Positions 20,510-34,263 of a DNA stretch of 64,000 nt are shown piece by piece. The notes under the pieces are model-generated. The model worked only from the letters and a program-made list of their open reading frames with translations. It did not search any database and had not been told where the DNA came from. Numbering within the stretch: the stretch's first letter is position 1; every line of letters starts with the position of its first letter. A program made the position numbers and the translations under genes. Location: positions 3,534,001-3,598,000 of the forward strand of contig NEEC01000004.1 in assembly GCA_002189035.1 (NCBI GenBank). The letters run 5' to 3'. This DNA is from Utricularia gibba (taxonomy: Eukaryota; Streptophyta; Magnoliopsida; Lamiales; Lentibulariaceae).

Positions 20510-23500
20510 TCACTGTTGGTTCCGTGGTCTTTGCTGCTGGAAGTTGGGATGATTCTGAACCGCTGCGTTTTGTTGCATGCTGGCTTGTATGTTCTGAGCA
20601 CCCTGTGAGACGAAGGAACCTGGATTACCGTGTTGCGCCACCTGCGGCATCATTCCGCCGGCATTCGATGATCCAATGTTGTAGACTGGGGCAGCAAATA
20701 AAATTTACCTTTAGTACCGAGACTTTGAAAAACTCAGAAGCAAGACATATAAAATAAGAGACCCTACTCTGGTCAGACAGGTTTTGAGAAGGCAGTGTTG
20801 TTCGGTTGACACCCACCATTCCCAACTACAAAGGGGAGGAACAAAACATATAACTCCATGCACGACTTCATAAGTTAAAATGCTCTTATAATCGCTACCA
20901 TAACCATCAGAATTGAAGCATTTAGTTGGAAATTGCAATGACTGTGATGAAGAGTCCTTGTGATCGAATTGAATGGAAAGCCACAGGTAAAAATAGTTTC
21001 GCACTCTGAGTCAGAGAAGCTTAAAAAAAATGGAGCCTGACCTGCATTCTAGGCATGACAGTTTGTGAAGGCATCATGGCTGAAATGTTGGGGATCTGCG
21101 TAGACATGTGTTTAGTAAACAAGGCGTGACATTCTTCAGTGAGCAGGAAATGTTTACAAAGACTCAGAAATTAAACAAAAGTTACACCATCTCTGGCGTT
21201 AGCATCACTATGGTGTTTTCTGCTTATTTTATATTTCCTTTTCCAGTAGTCACTTTGAGTTGTTCCTTGGTAAGGTTATTTGCGCATACTCTAGCTACAA
21301 CTTTAAAAACATCTAACTATCATACTCCTCCATTAATGGCATCCTTTCGCCTTATTTCCTATCCTTAGGACTTAGTTCACTCCAATTTTTAAGCGTGTTA
21401 TGACCTTATGGAATTTGAGCTATCCTCCACTTTCTCACCAACATTTCTATTGAGCTGAATCCTAACACTGAAAATAAGTAAACAAAAAGCATTGTGAATA
21501 GAAGGCTAATCAGAGGAGTTTGGGTATATCTGACCATCTGTGACCCCGGAGTGGTCTGTGCAGCATTATAGAGTGCATTATTTGCTGCGCTAGAAAACTG
21601 GTTCAGTTGGCGGTTCAGCTGGCTTCCTTGTGTAAGCTGGGTTTGGCCCATATGCATCGGAGCTGACACAAGTTGACGACCCTGCTGAGCTGCTAACGAT
21701 TGAGAATACTGCATATGCTGCTGACCGTGCATCTGCTTTGCAACAGAAATCCATAGTGTAAAAGAAAATTCTGAAATCATGATAACACGGGCGGCCATGA
21801 AAGATGATATCTAAAGCTGCCATAAAAAAGTATGTACTGTCTTGCAAGGGTGCAGAAGTTACAAATTACTTGGTTTCATTAAAACAACCTCCACGAAAAG
21901 GCTAAAGCTGAAAGTAACATTCCTATTGAGAACTTTAAAAATGCGTTACCTGCTGAAATTTTTGTTGTGCCTGGGTTGAAATGTCGGGTAGCTGAGACAA
22001 CTGGTTCTGAAAACATACACGTTTAACCCGACACATTTATGTTGTTTTACTGTTCATCATATGATAAAAATACAAGCATAGAAAGTGAGTTCAGGGTATA
22101 ATACAGTAAAAGAATATCCTGGTTTTCCAGGACAAGATACGTACACTTTGAATGTCGAATCTAAACAGCTATAGCATATATAAAATGAACCATCTCCATG
22201 GTTGAATACACTATCTAATCTTATTGTCATACCATTCATTTGACATCGAAAGACAAAAAATCCAGCAACACTCTAGATAAGCGATAGGAAAGCACAGTAT
22301 CTGGTGCAATTTCATAAGGAATACTGCTTACTTGCCCCAGTAGAGGTACTGATGATGGCCTCAACTGTGGATTATTCAGAAGTTGCTGCTGATGTAGAGG
22401 TAGTTGCATGATTTTCTTCTGCTGCAACTGCCTCTGTAACTGCTGATTGGACTGCTGTTGAGGAGATGGGATGTTCACGATGTTTGAACCAGATTTAGGT
22501 GAAATAGCATATTGCATGGAAGATGCTGTTGTATTATCAAAATTGTTGCCAAGAGCAGTAGATGGGGAAGCTGCTGCTCTTCCAATAACTTGGGCTCCAG
22601 GAGCCTATTACACAGTAGAGATATGAAGTATACGCATCAAAAGTATTAAAGAACTGTTTCTGAGAAGCCTGCTCATGATAATAATTCAAATGAATAGAAA
22701 AGGCGACATGCTGATCAGCAATCAGTAGTTCAAAGCTGAAAGAACACGCAAACAATATTTTGAGGGAACGAAAACCTTTGCCATAGCAGCATTCACGAGG
22801 GCAAACAAATCAAACCACACTAACAGAAAAATAAATTCGTAGCAAGTGAACCCATAACACTATATGGATTGGTTATTAATGATATTGTTTTCATGATGAA
22901 TGACCCACCTGCAACTGAGGAGTGTTACTATTGCCATTAAGGGGTGTGCTCTTTTGGTACAGGCCTGAATAGAAAGAAAGAATGATCACTAAATGCTCAA
23001 TCAAAGAACCAATCACAGAAGCTGACGACATTTTGAATCCATAATTAAACACACACACACACCAGATGGTTCTGTGAAGGAGTACACTCCTCCATCACCA
23101 GAACTGAGTATATCTGCCAAATGAGCTGGAAGTGTCGATGTCATATGCCTTTGCTCGCTGGGCAATCTTAAACCTACATAGATTTTTATGGAAAACATAA
23201 GGAAAATAAACAAAGAATCTTGGAATGCTGACATGTTTATGTAGCAGAAAATAGGTCTACAGAGAAGAGAAACGCCAATCCAATATATGAGGGAATAAAT
23301 AAATCTGTACCTCATGCTTCTCTGGTGCAAAATTTCAATATTCAGGATACCGTAAAACTATGAAAATTACAATCCTAAAACAACGACAACTCTTGGAGAA
23401 AAGTTACAGAATATAATAGGGATTCCGTTGGCCAAATCACATATTGGAGATAGTCACATCTATAGAGCCCATTTTTTGCAAAATGCAGGAAGTAAATAAG

Positions 23501-24609
23501 GAGAGTTCTATTAGAAGAAAATTTACACCTTCTCCATGATTAACAGCACTTCGAAGTGAAGTTTCCTGTTCTTGTATTTTTGCTGCCTGAGCCTTATCGA
23601 CAGCTGGAAGAAGATTTGGCCCCTGTCGAGTACCAAAATATGTTTTGCGTGTGTCAGCTATAATCTTCTCAGCACTTTCACATGCTGCTGCAATGGCATC
23701 AACCCTACCCTGTACCAAATTAGACAACAACCGTTTTATAATGAATGCAAGTTGAATCATATATTTTTTTTTAACAAAAAACTACCAACCTTTAGCTTGT
23801 CGATTTGTGATGCTATTGGCAAGCCCTGCATACCAAGTAATAACTGCTCTCTTTTAGAGTTATCGTCCATCTCCATTTCAGGCAAAAGCTTGGATGAAAG
23901 CATGACAGGCAGAACTGTAAAATAGATAGTGGTTGGTATAACAACGAATGTCAAGAACGGACAGCACTCTATGCCTTGAGAGCTATGCTTTCTGTTAAGT
24001 AGAATATTGCACAAAGCCAAGTGACAACATAATGTAAATGTCTTCTTATCAGTTTGACATTGTTGCATTCCAAAACTTGGTTCACTGCTGTACACCAATT
24101 TTGAAAAACAAAATAAAGATCTTTATTTCCAACACATTATTCAAAATGAGAAACCATTCCACTTTCAGCAGATTAAAGGCAGTGAAGAGACATACTTGAC
24201 GCATTCTCCGCATTAACATTCTTTGGGTGCACAATAAAAGCCTTTGAAACGTTCTTAATATCTTCAACAATATTGAAAAGCTCCAAATTCACCATCGAAA
24301 ACTGCCCCAATATATCATGCCTATAAAATGAGGAACCAAACAAGGAAGTTACTAAATGTATTTCATCATCTTTTCAGTAGCTGTATGTATATACAAAAAA
24401 AAAAGTTTGTTAAAGCTTGGGAATCACCACTTGGGAGCAGAATTTGTACGAGCTATGGCATCGAAATCTTCAAGGATGCGAGAAATAGCCTTGAAGAGGC
24501 TGATAGCTCGCGTCTTAACCGAATCAAGGTTAAGTTGCTGCTGAACTGCCGGATTAAGTCGCTCCACCACTTTGGGCTGCTGCTGCTGCTGTTCTTGAAT
24601 TCCAATCAT
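20510..24609 (-). CDS. MED8: Mediator of RNA polymerase II transcription subunit 8
   Basis: Twelve exons join with consistent phases: 24609-24428, 24320-24196, 23914-23790, 23709-23529, 23173-23063, 22964-22909, 22604-22332, 22006-21950, 21732-21535, 21095-21042, 20825-20768 and 20685-20510, giving 531 aa, close to Arabidopsis MED8. The conserved N-terminal helices read LDSVKTRAISLFKAISRIL, QFSMVNLELFNIVEDIKN and LPVMLSSKLLPEMEMDD; the FGTRQGPNLLPAVDKAQAAK region follows. The C-terminal half is Gln-rich and low-complexity. MED8 belongs to the Mediator head module; in Arabidopsis it affects flowering time, cell expansion and jasmonate-linked defence. An upstream in-frame ATG at 24678 exists, but MIGIQEQQQQQPK at 24609 gives the expected N terminus. 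The intron between 21535 and 21095 carries the 67 bp segment shared with the PPR gene end. Confidence 0.92.
21196..21262 (+). repeat. 67 bp segment shared with the end of the PPR frame
   Basis: It lies in the ninth MED8 intron (21534-21096), antisense to MED8, and matches 15671-15737 without gaps and with about four mismatches. Which copy is the donor cannot be told from the window. Confidence 0.8.
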
Positions 24610-25941
24610 TGTTTTCAGCGGATGATGGAGCAGCGAAGATCCGGAAAGTCTCAACTCACGGAAAAGAACGCCGCACAACCTCTGTTCACTCCAGGAGAAG
24701 CAACCGTCGATCGGATTGTGAAAAAGACCTTATCGTCCTTGGGCCCCAACAATCAAGACTGCTGGCCCAAGATGCAACATCAGAAGCCCAACCCATGCAC
24801 GCAGCCCTGGTAATCCCGCATTGCACACAAGACAGATGAATAGAAGGACTACTCTACCGACTGAAGACAACGGTCCTATTCTAGCCCTGACATGATCCCA
24901 ACGGGCAACTCATCTCCGCTATATAAGATCCTGTCTAATCTATGTAACATATATACTTGTTTTTCGATCCAAAATAATAGTCAACATTCAACAAAGCTCT
25001 GCAACATTTTCTCAATGTTCAACAGAGTTTCAACAAGCCAAGACGACCAAAAAACACTTTTAATTATCACTGCCCCAGGATGAAATCTTAACCACAGACC
25101 ACAAAAAACGAGATTCATTCGAAATTTTTAATTCCACCTTTTCAAATCTTTATAATTCCACAACTCAAACGTTGCTATTGTAGTGGGCTGCTCTGTGGAT
25201 CAAATAAACAGGCCCACGACCAGCTGGTCTCACTCCAAGAAGCCCACCAAAAATAACGGTTACCGTTATGAACCCCTGAAGCTGAAGCCGTGAAGATAAG
25301 CAAGGGAGCTTAACAAGAAGCACAGCGCATTCTCTTTTTTCACAGTAGAAACGAAAGGCTGCAAGGAGCCTTCTCTCTACAGACTGATCAAGAAAGGAGA
25401 GGGAAATTTCAGTCGTTGTTATCAGTCTTGTTTTGCGATTACCCTGGTATGGGAATGGGACAGGCTGCTGACTGTTGTGTTTAGGTTCTTGAACCTGATT
25501 GGAACTGTGATTGTTCCTATAATTCCGAAAGGTGATAGTGAAGCTGTTCAGCCTGGTATGGAGCACCCGAGGTTTTTCCCGAAAGGGTTTTCCTCGTTAA
25601 AATCGTGGAGTTCTTTTTATTCTTTCGGCTGCTATTTGGTTACTCGTTGCAGGCGCAAATTCACTGATACGCCTGAGAGTGTTCTTATAGATTTGTCTCT
25701 TATTGTTAATATCCTCACAGCTATAAAACCAAGCCCACAGTATCTTTTGTTGCTGTAGAAAACCTAGTGGAGAACATAAACCAAACTCCAATGGCATCAA
25801 ATCATGGAATGCCGCCGATTCTAGGACTTAGATACAACGGGAAGACGATTGGAGCTTTATGGTTTAAACGCTTAATTTCTAATTTCTTAATAAAATTGGG
25901 TGGCTTTGAAAATTTGTTTTGAATTGTGATCACATTTGTAA
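24610..25941. other. Region upstream of MED8, no gene recognised
   Basis: The first few hundred bases form the MED8 promoter. A 93-codon frame on the plus strand (25477-25758, MFRFLNLIGTVIVPIIPK) and shorter overlapping frames on both strands exist. None has a motif I recognise, and they are not clearly coding. Base composition between 25160 and 25800 is less AT-rich than the surroundings, so an unrecognised gene or pseudogene fragment is possible. Confidence 0.4.
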
Positions 25942-26933
25942 GAGTATCTTTATTTATTTTTCAAAATACATAAGCTCACATCACATTACTAACTTTCCAT
26001 AAACTTAATAAATGACTTATTACTTTTATTAATATCTCATTTCGAAAAAAAGTTAATTATAAATATGAAAAAAATTAAAAATTGAAACATTATATATAAC
26101 ATAAATTGAAAGAACTAGAAATAATCAATATAAAAAATATTAATTGAACTTTGCTCAAATATATTTGATAAAATATTTTTAAATGGTAATAAATATTAAC
26201 ATTATGTGACTTGATTACTTTGTTCAAACAATTTTACATATTCAATCCAACATTTCTATAAATTTATGGCGGTTGAACTATTGAAAATTTATCATATTCA
26301 TCTTTAATATTGATTTTATAAACAACATGGAATTTGTCTTCTAGAATCATATTGTACAAAATAACACATGTATATAAGATATCTCTAATTGTTTTTCAAT
26401 CACAAGCTCTTTTAGGTGTTGTGGGTATTGAAAATTGGCATTACAAGTGTTTTTGATATATGTTATGAGTATTGCTAATAGGTATCCTTAGTTACAATAA
26501 AACACATCATTAAAACATATTTAAAATTTAGGAATCAGTGAAATATATCAGAAAAATCTGAAGCATTTAGGAATAAATTTGTTACGTAAGTCTAAAACAA
26601 CAACTCGACAAACAAGAAATACATTCAAAAAAGAGATGAAAAAAATAAAATGAAATAGCAACTAGTTGGAAACAAACGTGATCACATCTAGTGCATAATC
26701 TTGAATGAATATGAAGAAATTAAAAGAAATTTACCTATTATATGTGTAACCTAGAAGAAGCAAATTTGAATAGAGAATAAATGAAAAAAAAACTACACTT
26801 GATGTTATTGAGTTTATAGGCGTAAACTCGATTTTCTTCAAAAATTCAAAATGGTGCATTTATTGATGTTGAAAATGTTAATAACTAAAAATATACTACC
26901 AGTAAGCATTTTTAAAAATGAATAAAGATGTTC
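25942..26933 (-). mobile_element. PIF/Harbinger DNA transposon, decayed
   Basis: Terminal inverted repeats are visible: GAGTATCTTTATTTAT at the left, and the right end is the complement of GAACATCTTTATTCAT (13 of 16 match). TAA flanks both ends (25939-25941 and 26934-26936), the target duplication of this superfamily. On the minus strand near 26480-26270 a frame-broken stretch resembles the C-terminal end of Harbinger nucleases, the 'I...C..LHNMI.ED' region, with MILEDKFHVV visible. At 992 bp with several stops it is non-autonomous. Confidence 0.7.
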
Positions 26934-26936
26934 TAA

Positions 26937-27789
26937 TAACTAATAACTAACGTCATTCGGTTTATAATATTAATTTTATTATGCTATTGTGGGCCAAGTA
27001 TTGGGTTAAAAGAATTAAATGTCATCCCATGATCCATTACATGAAGATGGCCGACGCCTTTTCAAAATTACAGTGAATTAAGTAGGATTTAATCTGTCCT
27101 TTTCTGCCTTCATGGATTTATTGATCCCTGTGATTATGTTCTCCCATTTATTTTACCTCGATCAGCCTGTGTTTTATAAATGTTTTCCCTTGGTTTCGTA
27201 TTAGGAGTATAATAATTGCATTTTTACTCTTCTAATAAATTCGAGTAGATCTAGATTAAATGGTGGTTGGGATTGGTTGATTGCTAGCTTGATTCATCAA
27301 AGAGCCCACACGCGTACTTGATCATTAAGAACAAGCTTGGTCTTTAATGGAAAATGTGATTAGTAGAAGATGGATGCAGTCCATAAATGTGTCAACCATC
27401 AAGAGCTCATCATATATAATTAGATAAGGATAACTTCATTTGCTTTCATCATATTACCTATAAAGCCAATAAAAGAGACTTTTGATATAATCCTCAATAC
27501 AAAGTCTGTTAAAGATAATATGATCACTCTCATTGGTTTATTGAACTATAATATTGTTGTTATAAATCAGATAAGAGGGGATTTGTTGATTTCTTGAGGG
27601 CAAATCAATAATTAGAATCCAATTTTCCAAAATTTAATTCCAGTTTTAGTTATTGAGAAAACGAGAAAATGACATGGAATTTTTTTACGTGAAAATTACT
27701 GTGATGAAAAACCACAGAACTAGGGGATACAAGGATTGCAATGAATGCAAAATGCTCTTCCTCAGATCTGGGCTCCTGTTGACATATAA
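26937..27789. other. AT-rich intergenic DNA
   Basis: No gene or clear repeat is recognised. The last 150 bp may include the decayed left end of the adjacent Copia remnant, whose left LTR I could not identify. Confidence 0.4.
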
Positions 27790-30700
27790 TCATCAAATGC
27801 ATAAAGCAAGCTTACTCTTAAGATAGAACTTGCATCTTTCAAGTATAGGGAAGGAACACCAATGAGAGACTATCTTTCCAAGTTCAAAGATCTAGACGAT
27901 CAATTGGAAGCTGTTGGAATAAAGATGGATGATGAATCATGAGCTATTCATTTGTTTCAATTGCTATTTAAAAGTAGGGAGTATCTTGTTATTGCAATTA
28001 ATACCACTGCTTTGCAATTTTGAATAGATCTGAAGTTGGGCACAGTGATAGAATCATTGTTGTAAGAAGATTAAAGAAGCAAGAAGATAGGTAACAATAA
28101 GGCTACTCTTTCTTTAAGTGAATCCTCTAAGGATCAGAATAAATAGAAGTACAAAAATAAAAAGCAATAAGGAAAACCATTGAAAAGGATAAAGATAATG
28201 TTCAAAGGCAAGAGTAGAAAACTTACAAAGAAACTAAGTCTTGTTTTAACTGTAGAAAGAAGTGAAACCTGAAAAAGAACTACAATTTTCCTCTAAGAGC
28301 AAACAGTAAAGAATGGAAGGAAAAGCAAGATAGTGAAGAAGCATCGTGAGAATCAAACTCAGTTCATTTCACTGCAAATCACAACACTACTACCTCAAAG
28401 TATGATATTTTGATGTTGTTAGCTGCTAAGCATGAGAATGACATAAATGACAAACTATGGAATGTTGACTTGTCTATATCTTTTCATGCAGTTCCTCACA
28501 AAGTCAGTATAATCAACTATAAAGAGTTGGAATCAGGTGCTAGAAAAATGAATATGGGGAACCAATCCTCATCTAGGGTTATAGGAATTGGTGACTTAAC
28601 AATTACTGATAACACACATTTTTCCTAAAATTCATAACACAAAATAGCTATATTTTATCATGATTTAGGTTAGATAAATGTGGTTTTTCATGCTTTAGTG
28701 GTGTTTATGTTAATCCTATGTGATTATGTTGAAAAGTGGACTAAATCCTTTGATTTAGTCCACAACTCTTTTTACTAATGTTTCAGTAAGTTCAGCAGGG
28801 AGATGAGCCAAAAATCAGACTTGCAAACATGTAAAACAAGTAAAAAAGGGGCGCAAAATCCGGAGAAGGACAAAGAGCACTGTTCCGCCGCCACCGCAGT
28901 CTGCAAGTTCAAGCCGGGAACAGTGCTGGCAGTCGGGAACAGTACTGGCGGACAGCAACAGTGCAATGGAGTGAAGGAAAAGGGAAATTGATTTTTTGAA
29001 AAAAGAGGACAAGGCGCGAGGAGGAATGCAAGGGGTCTTCTTCCCCAACGCGAAAAACCAACCAGGAGGGGGAAGAAACGCCTTCATCACCTAGAAAAGC
29101 ACCGGAGCCCAGTCCAGCGCTACTGTTCCGGGCTGTGAACAGTAGCTAACGGCGCGGAAGAACAATCTTTATTTACTTTCTAGTTTTCTGAATATTTCGA
29201 CTTTCTGCACTTTACTTGTTTACAATGTTTCTGCCATTTTGGCCAACTTATATAAATGAAATCGTGTTTTATTTCCAAAGCATGAGTGGCTAGAGTCTTA
29301 GGGATGCCTTAAGGAGAAGTGGGTGGTATGTGCTTAGATTGATGATGAAATTTAGTTGTTTTCCTTAACTCTTGTTTCTAACAAACCATGGGTAGACCTA
29401 AGGAGGGAAGCAAATAGTTTCACAACTTAGATGTTTGGTTTAGAAGTAGACCAACAAACCAAGATAGGATCAGTCGGTGTTAGTCCAAGGTAGAACCAGT
29501 AGAACCGGGTAGACCTAGTTCTATATGTGTTGCATGCGGGTAGACCTAATTGCAATGTTGGTTATGATTTGGGGGACTAGCTTAAGCCAAAAATATGATG
29601 AATGATCTGGGTAGACTTAGGTTATTCAAAGTTGTGAGTGTAGGAAGATAGCAAATTAAGTTAGGAACCTTAGTATGACACCACCCACAGATCCTTAAGG
29701 CGTCCTCGTATTAGTCTGAGTCAAAACCAGTACCTGTTACCTTAGCGTCAATACGTGATATTGCTTACCTACTTTTTTTTACTGAACTTGTTTACCACTA
29801 TTAGTCCGAGCTTAGACTAAGACCTAATGTTATCCAAAATTATGCATGTACTAAAACACTTAAAAAGCACAAGCTCTTCGTGATCGACCCCGATATCCAC
29901 TATACAAGTTTTCCAAATTTGTATTTTTGTGTAGATTAGGGCCTATAAATTTATTTTATACGAATTTTCTATTTTTATTTGCAACGATATTAGAAAATTC
30001 CCGTTTATCAATTACCACAAACCGAGATTTCGAGATTATGTTAAACGATGTGAGGCATGTTCCGACACTTGGAATGAATCTATTGTCTATAGGGGTCTAG
30101 GATACAGAAGGGTATGCTAGCAACTTTAGAACTAGAATTTGAAGCTTAATCAAGGGAACTTCATGGCACACTTAATAGAAAAAATGTGGAAATTCAGAAT
30201 CTTCATGTTTTAGAATAGTCAAAGAAAGCATAACTCTAGCAATATAGGTTGGGACACCTATGCGAAATTGGAATGTAGCATTTGATTCGAAATAAGTTCT
30301 TGAATGATTGTGAGTATGAGAAGCTGGGAATATGCAATAGATGCATGTTTGGAAAACAACACCGAGTCAGTTTTCAAAGCTCTTTTACTAAAAGCAAGGA
30401 TAATCTTAAAATTGTCTTCTCTGATGTTAGAGGATCGATGAACATACTCACACTAGGTGGAAAGAGCTTCTGCTTGATCTTTATTAATAATGTTATGAGA
30501 AAATCTTTGGTATATCTTGTAGAAAGAAAATCAAAAGTCTTTAAATATTTCAAGGAATTCATGAGAACAGTAGAAAGAGAAATCAATTGTAAATTTAAAT
30601 GTCTTTGGATAGATAACAGAGGAGAGTACACTAGTGATGAGTTCAAAACTTTGTATAGAGGAATTGAGGTCAAGAAGATTCAAATGGATCAAGAAACCCC

Positions 30701-32600
30701 ACAATACAACCCTATTGCTAAATGATTTAACAAAACTCTCTTTGACAAAGTGAGAAGCGTGACAAAGACCTCTAGACTAGCAAGAGAGTTCTATGGTGAT
30801 GCAATATAGATAGCAAACTATCTATCCAATAGATCATCAAAGACTATACTCAACTTTGATGTATTAGATCACTTACAAATAGAGAAGTTGCTTGCGTGCA
30901 CCCTAGAAACAATAGCTTCATCTTCTAGGCAATTTGAAATGGATAAACACATTGGTGCTAAAGAGTCTTAACCACTTGAGTTATCTGAGCTAGAACAAAT
31001 TCAAAATGAGAAACATCAATAGAAACCAACATAGGGAAGTGTCTTTGATGACAGTATACTTTTCTATCACTTTTTACAGATTATATTATGATCATTGAGG
31101 ATGAGAAACTTAAAACAATTGCTTAATTCATGAAATTTACTGATAAAGAGTTTTGGATGGTAGCTAGGACCGATGAAGTAAAATCATTGATACAAAATCA
31201 GATATATTAACTAGTAGAACTATCAAAATATAGAAAAACACTATCAAACATATGGATTTTTAATCAAAAGATAAATGCAGATGGTTCAAGGCTAGAATTG
31301 TGATAAAGTCTTATAGTAAGAAACTAGGATGAAATTCTCAACCATCATATTTTATGTTCTTGGTAGCTCACTTGGATCTAGAACTAGAGCCACTAGATGC
31401 CAAGACAACTTTTTTTCATGAAGATTTATTCAAGGAGTTATGCACAAATCAAGTGCCTGGATTTGAAGAGAAGGGGTGAGAGTAAAAAATGTGTAGGTTA
31501 AAAAAGAGTCTATATGATCTAAAATAGGCATTAAAAATATGGAATGAAAAATTCAATTCATTCATATTGACAATCGACTTCAAAGTATTAGTTTCAGACC
31601 CATGCGCTTACTAGAAAATTTGACCAATTTGTGATATTAGTGATATACGTTGATGACCGTTGCTTGCAAGTCAACGGTTGAGTTTGCTAGATCAGAAAAA
31701 AGCAAAGATGAGCAATATATTTTGACATAAAGGATCTTGATCCTACAAATAAAATTTTAAGAATGAAGATAAAAAAGAACAAATAATAGAAGGTGCTAAC
31801 TCTCTTGCAAATTGCTTATATTTTTCAGATATTAGACATGTTTAAAATGCCAGAAGCAAAGCTGATAACTACTCATCTTGAAAATCATGAACTGTCCATA
31901 GATTAATGCTCAAAAATAGATTCGAAAAGGTTTGATATGGATAGAGTGCCTTTTGATTCAGCTGTTGGATGGTTAGCATCAAACTAGTCATTGCATTTGC
32001 TGTGAGCAAAGTGAGCAAATTTTTAACAAATCCAAGTAGAGCTCACTAGGAAGCAATTAAATGGCTAATGAGGTACTTGAGGGTACTAAGAATTTTGGTT
32101 TATGTTACAGGTCAAGATCAATGACATCATTGGTTTTTGTTGATTCAAATATGAATCAACATTCGAGATATAGAAACAAAAAAAAAGAGTGATCACCCTA
32201 TTGGGAGGCATAGGTGTAGGTTGGAGCTCAAGGTTTTAGAAAAGTGACATGTTCTCTACAATGGAGGCTAAGTACGTTACACTAGCTAGAGCAATAAAAG
32301 ATGACATTTAGATTAAAATGCTGATGCAAGAGTTTGGCTTCAAGGGATACAAGCCACAAGCAAATTGTGACAGTTAAAGTGGTATTGCTTTGAGCAAAAA
32401 TGCAATATTTCACTCAAGGACAAAGCATATCGATATAAGAATGCATTGGATCAAGGATATCATTGGTAAAATCTTGTTTAAGAAAGTTAGCATTGAGAGC
32501 AAAGTTGCTGATATACTAACTAAACCTCTATCAAGTGAAAAACATTAATTCTGTTTTAAGGAAGCATGACTGATTTCACTACTATGATCAGTATTACTTA
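27790..32600 (+). mobile_element. Decayed Ty1/Copia retrotransposon, split by a solo LTR
   Basis: Fragments appear in Copia order on the plus strand. Gag-like sequence is at 27850-28060 (TPMRDYLSKFKDLDDQLEAV). A protease-like stretch is at 28440-28600 (LWNVDLSISFHAVPHK, where the catalytic DSG has become DLS). The frame resumes after the insertion at 30016 (FEIMLNDVRHVPTLGMNLLSI). Integrase follows at 30282-30725 (GICNRCMFGKQHR, KCLWIDNRGEYTS), then remnants of reverse transcriptase (31370-31700) and RNase H (32255-32545, MEAKYVTLARA and SRTKHIDIR, VADILTKPL). Many stops and frameshifts show it is dead. A right LTR may begin near 32610 but was not confirmed. Confidence 0.8.
28607..30010 (+). 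mobile_element. Solo LTR of a Ty3/gypsy family, nested in the Copia remnant
   Basis: The 1404 bp insert begins TGATAACAC, ends CGTTTATCA and is flanked by a perfect 5 bp duplication ATTAC (28602-28606 and 30011-30015). It separates the Copia protease block from the sequence that normally follows it. Its termini match those of the LTR at 52885-54039 read on the minus strand (TGATAACACATTTTTTAG start, TCGTTTATCA end), so both belong to one family. No internal retroviral coding region is present. Confidence 0.8.
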
Positions 32601-34263
32601 GCTTGGAAGGAATAATATTAGATATGTTTAATATTTAATTTGGACCAATTGAATATGTCTGACCCAACTTATGTGCAAGCTAAGTGTATCTAGCCCATGG
32701 ACTTCTTTTGGGTTGTATAAAGGAGTCAATAAGAACTTGCTTTGCGCACCTTCAACTTTCTAAGAAAGGAAACCTAACAAATTTGTCGTGAGTAATATGA
32801 TGTTCTACGAATCATGAGTAATAAATTATAAAATTAGATTTGTTTTTTCTTTTATCGTAATTGACTTGCTGAGTGCAGCCAATTTGATGTACTGCTATTG
32901 ATATTACACTAGTGGATCAGTTTACCTAGTGTGGTGAAACAACCCAAGTTTTTTCCTTCAAGTTTTTTAATTAGTCTCATTCATATATATCATAGTAGTA
33001 TGAAATATGTATTTATTTCCACCATCCTCAAGTGTATAATGAAATCTAGAAAACAATCTCATGCAAAAACTTCAGTTCAGTATCCTATTTTGCAAGTTAT
33101 GGAATTTGACCTATTATTTCCAATACTAGTGTTAGAAATCAAGTTTTCTATCTTATTGGTTTGCTTATTATGTACAGCACATTGATATTTTTATTAGGGG
33201 GTGCTTACTACATTATAGTTTTTCTCTATTATTGATAAATTGAGACTTCTATCTTCCACCCATTCTATGGTTTACTCTTATTGGAGACAATTCAAATTCA
33301 ACTGCTTGTGAAACAAGCTATAAAAGACAATGCATGACTTTAGTTTTGGACATGTTCATATGTTTTTTGCTTGTAGTAAAATAGAGATTGGAGATTTTTT
33401 TTCCAACTTCACCTCTAACATTTGCTTTTCTCTCTTTCTCTTTAATCAATATAAACACTTCAACTCAAAGAAAATAAAAACATCGCTATAGAATAACTAA
33501 AACAATATGCATAATATCTTCTTGTTAGGATATCTTTATCAATTGACAAAATGATAACGTGGTTAAAGATTATTATTTATTAAATATATACATATATGAA
33601 TACAATGATAATTGTATATTTTTTAAAATCAAATCAAGAAAAATAGGTGTTTTTATCTGGAAAATCATTAAATTGGATGCTTATTTTCTTTCTTTTCATT
33701 CCTTTCACTTTCTTCTCTGATTCTATTAGGAAGTGGGAGCCAAAGGAGAGGAGGGCTTTCGATTTTCTTTTCTAGCCATTTTTTTTGAATATGTTGCTGC
33801 AATTAGGTTCTATTTTATAGCTGCTTTTGTTTTTGATTTTTTAAATGTCAACTCTATTTTTTTTTGTGATGCAATTTAATGATTTTGTTATAATTTTTGT
33901 TTTAATATTGTATTGTAAATTACTTTTTCCTTTATTTGATATCTTTTATGATGTTGCTTAGAGATTATATTATTAATTTCTGTTGTTTTTAATTCATTTG
34001 TTTTTTTTTGAAAAAATTGACAACTTGATAATGTCGTGATAATGCCAGTTTTTGTAATATAAAATTATATATTACTATCATTTTAGTTTTTTTCATTTAA
34101 TTTTGCATGTCCAGTGCTCTATTTTGAGATTAAAACAGTCAACTACAGTGATTATACGTTTGAATTTTCCAACGCCCCAAAAGGGGGTTTCGGATTCCGA
34201 TTCAGATTCGTTTGAATTTCTTGTTGAAAAGAGGAAATCGAAATCGGTAGGAGGTGAAGAAAG
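32601..34263. other. AT-rich intergenic DNA
   Basis: The first 330 bp may be a right LTR of the Copia remnant: there is a possible TATA region (TTGTATAAAGG near 32714) and the stretch closes with TATTACA near 32910. The rest is AT-rich with no recognised gene; the last 100-150 bp are the promoter and 5' UTR of the small gene at 34264. Confidence 0.4.
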
